Source: Micromonospora sp. H61
GTDB taxonomy: Bacteria > Actinomycetota > Actinomycetes > Mycobacteriales > Micromonosporaceae
DNA: 53,534 nucleotides
Direction: 5' to 3'
Assembly: GCF_018070325.1 (NCBI RefSeq)
Contig: NZ_JAGPXY010000044.1
Coordinates: 1 to 53,534, forward strand
The notes below the pieces were generated by a model. It did not search any database. It worked only from the letters and a program-made list of their open reading frames with translations, and was not told the DNA's origin. A program made the position numbers and the translations under genes. Below are positions 50,993-53,534 of the stretch, piece after piece; positions within the stretch are counted from its first letter, which is position 1, and every line of letters begins with the position of its first letter.

Positions 50993-52453
50993 ATGCGGCG
51001 GCCCTGGCGGGTGGCGGTGGTCGGCGGCGGGATCGCCGGTCTGGCCGCCGCGGTCCGCCTGCGCGACCGCGCGCCGGCCGGCACCGAGATCACTGTGTAC
51101 GAGCAGTCCGGCGTGCTGGGCGGGAAGCTGCGCACCGGGGAGCTGGCTGGTCAGCCGGTCGAGTTCGGCGCGGAGTCGTTCCTGATGCGCGACCCGACCG
51201 GCGCCGAGAGCGCGGCGGTGGCGTTGGCCCGCCGGCTCGGATTGGCCGAGAAGATCGTGCACCCCACTGTGGGGCAGGCCGCGCTGGTCATCGACGGAGG
51301 GCTGCGCCCCATCCCGGGCGGCACCCTGGTGGGCGTACCCGGGGATCTGGATCGGGTGGCCACTGTCGCCCGCCCGGCCGCGGACGCCGACACCGACGGT
51401 GGTCGGCCGCTGGTCGGGCCGGACGCGGACGTCTCGGTGGGCGCGCTGGTCCGGTCCCGCTTCGGCAACGAGGTGGTCGAGCGGCTGGTCGACCCGATGC
51501 TGGGCGGCGTGTACGCGGGCCGCGCCGACGATCTCTCACTGGTCACGACGATGCCGGCGCTGGCCCGCACGGCCCGGGTGGAGCACACCCTGGTCGGCGC
51601 GGTCCGGGCCGCGCAGGCCGCCGCGCCGCGTGCGCCCGGCGCCCCGGTCTTCGGCACCCTCGTCGGTGGGCTCAGCACCCTGGTCGAGGCGGCCGTGACG
51701 GCCAGCGGCGCGACGGTACGGCGGGACGCCGCAGTGCGCGAGTTGACAGCGACCGACACGGGTTGGCGGCTCACCGTCGGCCCGACCCGCGACCCTGACG
51801 ACGGCTCCAGGTCGCGGCGCGGCGGCAGACGCGCCGAGCTGGAGTCGTCGATGGTGGACGTGGACGCCGTGGTGCTGGCGGTGCCGGCGCGACCGGCGGC
51901 GCGTCTGCTCGCCGGCCCCGCGCCGGCGGTGGCGGCGGGCGTCGGCGCGCTGGACTACGCGAGCGTCGCGCTGGTCACCATGGCGTTGCCGCAGCCGCGA
52001 CTGCCCGAGCTGTCCGGCTTCCTGGTGCCGAGCACCGAGGGCCTGCTGATCAAGGCGGCGACCTTCTTCACCACCAAGTGGGGGCACCTGCGCCGGCCGG
52101 ACGGGTTGGCGCTGGTGCGCGCCTCGGTGGGCAGGTACGGCGAGGAGGCGCACCTTCAGCGCCCCGACGCGGACCTGGCGGCCACCGTGCACCGGGAGTT
52201 GTCGGCGGTGCTCGGCACCCCGCTGCCCGCCCCGGTCGACGGGCACGTGCAGCGGTGGGGCGGTGCGCTGCCGCAGTACGCGCCGGGGCACGCAGACCGG
52301 CTCGACGCGGCGCGGACGGCGCTGCGGGCCGCGCACCCCACACTGGTCCTCGCCGGCGCCGGCTACGACGGCGTCGGCATCCCGGTCTGCGTCCGTTCCG
52401 GCGAGACGGCGGCCGAAGAGATCATCACAGCACTGGGAGGATCGGCGAGATGA
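50993..52453 (+). CDS. cgoX: Coproporphyrinogen III oxidase (HemY/CgoX type)
   Basis: A 486-residue FAD enzyme: dinucleotide site VVGGGIAGLAAAVRL (9-23), GAESFLMRDP, FGTLVGGLSTLVEA and C-terminal LVLAGAGYDGVGIPVCVRSG. In actinobacteria this family oxidises coproporphyrinogen III to coproporphyrin III, although it is often labelled protoporphyrinogen oxidase (hemG/hemY). An Arg/Gly/Asp-rich insert lies near residues 260-285. The ATG at 50993 is six bases after the hemE stop; the stop overlaps chdC by ATGA. Confidence 0.94.
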   Translation: MRRPWRVAVVGGGIAGLAAAVRLRDRAPAGTEITVYEQSGVLGGKLRTGELAGQPVEFGAESFLMRDPTGAESAAVALARRLGLAEKIVHPTVGQAALVIDGGLRPIPGGTLVGVPGDLDRVATVARPAADADTDGGRPLVGPDADVSVGALVRSRFGNEVVERLVDPMLGGVYAGRADDLSLVTTMPALARTARVEHTLVGAVRAAQAAAPRAPGAPVFGTLVGGLSTLVEAAVTASGATVRRDAAVRELTATDTGWRLTVGPTRDPDDGSRSRRGGRRAELESSMVDVDAVVLAVPARPAARLLAGPAPAVAAGVGALDYASVALVTMALPQPRLPELSGFLVPSTEGLLIKAATFFTTKWGHLRRPDGLALVRASVGRYGEEAHLQRPDADLAATVHRELSAVLGTPLPAPVDGHVQRWGGALPQYAPGHADRLDAARTALRAAHPTLVLAGAGYDGVGIPVCVRSGETAAEEIITALGGSAR

Positions 52454-53151
52454 CCGAGCAGACCAACGCGGCCCGGTTGCGGGAGCTGAACGACAGCATC
52501 CGCTACACCATGTGGTCGGTGTTCCGGGCCAGCTCCCCGCTGCCGTCGCTGCGGGACAACGTCACCGGCGAGGTGGTGTCCCTCTTCGACGAGCTGGCCG
52601 GCAAGGACGTGGTGGTCCGGGGCGTGTACGACGTCTCCGGGCTGCGCGCCGACGCGGACGTGATGATCTGGTGGCACTCCGCGTCCCCCGACGCGCTCCA
52701 GGACGCTTACCTGCGGTTCCGCCGCACCACCCTGGGGCGGGCGCTGACCCCGGTGTGGTCGCAGATGGCGCTGCACCGGCCGGCGGAGTTCAACAAGAGC
52801 CACATCCCGGCGTTCCTGGCCGGTGAGGAGGCTCGCCCCTACATCTGTGTGTACCCGTTCGTCCGCTCCTACGAGTGGTACCTGCTGCCCGACGCCGAGC
52901 GGCGCGAGATGCTGGCCGAGCACGGCAAGATGGCCCGCGGCTACCCGGACGTGCGGGCCAACACTGTCGCCTCGTTCGCGCTCGGCGACTACGAGTGGAT
53001 GCTCGCCTTCGAGGCCGACGAGCTGCACCGGATCGTCGACCTGATGCGGGACCTGCGCGCCTCCGGCGCCCGCCGGCACGTCCGCGAAGAGGTCCCGTTC
53101 TACACCGGCCGCCGCCGTTCGGTGGCCGAGATCGTCAACTGCCTGGTCTGA
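52450..53151 (+). CDS. chdC: Coproheme decarboxylase
   Basis: A 233-residue HemQ/ChdC protein that decarboxylates coproheme to haem b with hydrogen peroxide. The catalytic tyrosine Y135 (CVYPFVRSYEWY), the distal histidine H118 (SHIPAF) and the proximal ligand H158 (AEHGKMARGYP) are present, at the same positions as in actinobacterial ChdC as I recall the numbering. It completes the coproporphyrin-dependent pathway with hemE and cgoX. ATG at 52450 overlaps the cgoX stop; CGGCGAG is the nearest upstream site. Confidence 0.96.
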   Translation: MTEQTNAARLRELNDSIRYTMWSVFRASSPLPSLRDNVTGEVVSLFDELAGKDVVVRGVYDVSGLRADADVMIWWHSASPDALQDAYLRFRRTTLGRALTPVWSQMALHRPAEFNKSHIPAFLAGEEARPYICVYPFVRSYEWYLLPDAERREMLAEHGKMARGYPDVRANTVASFALGDYEWMLAFEADELHRIVDLMRDLRASGARRHVREEVPFYTGRRRSVAEIVNCLV

Positions 53152-53161
53152 CCCCCGCCGG

Positions 53162-53195
53162 CCGGCGCCGCACCCCCGCCCGGGTGCGGCGCCGG
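53162..53195. terminator. Bidirectional terminator between chdC and the CBM2 gene
   Basis: Perfect 14-base arms CCGGCGCCGCACCC and complement with loop CCGCCC, 11 bases after chdC and just beyond the stop of the convergent CBM2 gene. Confidence 0.7.
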
Positions 53196-53202
53196 ACGGG
53201 GA

Positions 53203-53534
53203 TCAACTGGTCGTCGTACAGGAGACCAGCGGAACCGGGTTGCTGCCGTTCCACGAGCCGAGGAAACCGAACGTGGTGCTCGCTCCGGCGGCAAGGGTGC
53301 CGTTGTTGTTGGTGTTACGTGCGGTGACCAGCGTGCCGTTGGTGCTGACCGTCGCGTTCCACGACGAGGTGACCCGCTGGCCGTTGCCGTAGTTCCAGCT
53401 CACCGACCAGCCCTGGGTGGGTGAGCCACCTGCGGTCACCTTCACGTCGGCCTGGAAGCCGCCGGACCACTGACCGGTCACCTGGTCCGTAGCCGTGCAG
53501 GCACCGGCCGGCGGCGGGGTGGTCGGCGGGGGAG
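53203..53534 (-). CDS. Secreted protein with C-terminal CBM2 cellulose-binding module (partial)
   Basis: Only the C-terminal 110 residues or so are in the window; the gene continues past the right edge. A Pro/Thr linker (PPPTTPPPAGA) leads into a family 2 carbohydrate-binding module: CTATD, QWSGGFQADVKVTAGG, GWSVSWNYGNGQRV, SWNATVS, NNNGTLAAGASTTFGFLGSW, ending VSCTTTS. The paired cysteines at the module ends and exposed tryptophans are typical. Such modules terminate secreted cellulases, chitinases or xylanases; the catalytic domain is not visible. Confidence 0.88.
   Translation of the reverse strand, partial: PPPTTPPPAGACTATDQVTGQWSGGFQADVKVTAGGSPTQGWSVSWNYGNGQRVTSSWNATVSTNGTLVTARNTNNNGTLAAGASTTFGFLGSWNGSNPVPLVSCTTTS

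Overview
The window is high-GC actinobacterial chromosome, most likely Micromonospora or a close relative in the Micromonosporaceae. The codon use is strongly GC-biased, GTG starts are common, and a HrdB/SigA-type principal sigma factor is present, as are several actinobacterial families (DUF3039, DUF3093, DUF3159, DUF3710, DUF4193, DUF3000). The coproporphyrin-dependent haem genes are also of actinobacterial type. No rRNA, tRNA, CRISPR array, transposase or integrase was seen.

Layout. (1) 1-8.7 kb: dtd (cut by the window edge) and a SAM methyltransferase. Next comes a lower-GC two-gene cassette, a DUF262 protein and a complete HipA-type kinase without HipB. It is followed by an HhH-GPD repair protein, a BrnT-like/ribbon-helix-helix toxin-antitoxin pair, DUF3099 and the pseudouridine catabolism pair psuG-psuK. 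(2) 8.5-27.5 kb: housekeeping core. It holds DUF3039, a TRIC-like channel, an XPB-like helicase, a small zinc-ribbon protein, the principal sigma factor, suhB, a LytR_C protein, DUF4193, DUF3093, dut, DUF3710, an OB-fold protein, DUF3159, two TrkA/CeoBC-type RCK proteins, a KimA-like APC permease, a TRAM-domain RNA methyltransferase and dxs. From memory, this order matches the M. tuberculosis Rv2682c-Rv2703 neighbourhood. (3) 27.6-47.5 kb: accessory block between dxs and the RNase D gene. It holds a lipoprotein, three paralogous polytopic GT-C-like membrane proteins, two paralogous membrane-anchored PQQ-type propellers, a C39-like peptidase and a two-component system. It continues with two tandem VOC proteins, an ArsR/AHSA1/RibD-like operon, a proline-rich membrane protein and a fadA-fadB beta-oxidation operon. 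(4) 47.6-53.5 kb: the core resumes with RNase D, DUF3000, hemE, cgoX (hemG/hemY) and chdC (hemQ), then the 3' end of a CBM2-bearing secreted protein.

How the genes work together. hemE-cgoX-chdC form a tight operon for the coproporphyrin-dependent haem route. dxs feeds MEP isoprenoid synthesis. The two RCK proteins lie divergent from a KimA-like permease and look like a potassium-homeostasis locus. psuG and psuK degrade pseudouridine. fadA and fadB carry out the last steps of beta-oxidation. The least explained parts are the DUF262-HipA cassette (possible defence or toxin-type system) and the GT-C/PQQ/C39/two-component block (possible envelope system).

Limits. All calls rest on reading motifs, spacing and local context by eye. 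No database search, alignment program or folding program was run. Synteny statements and family assignments come from memory and are marked as such.
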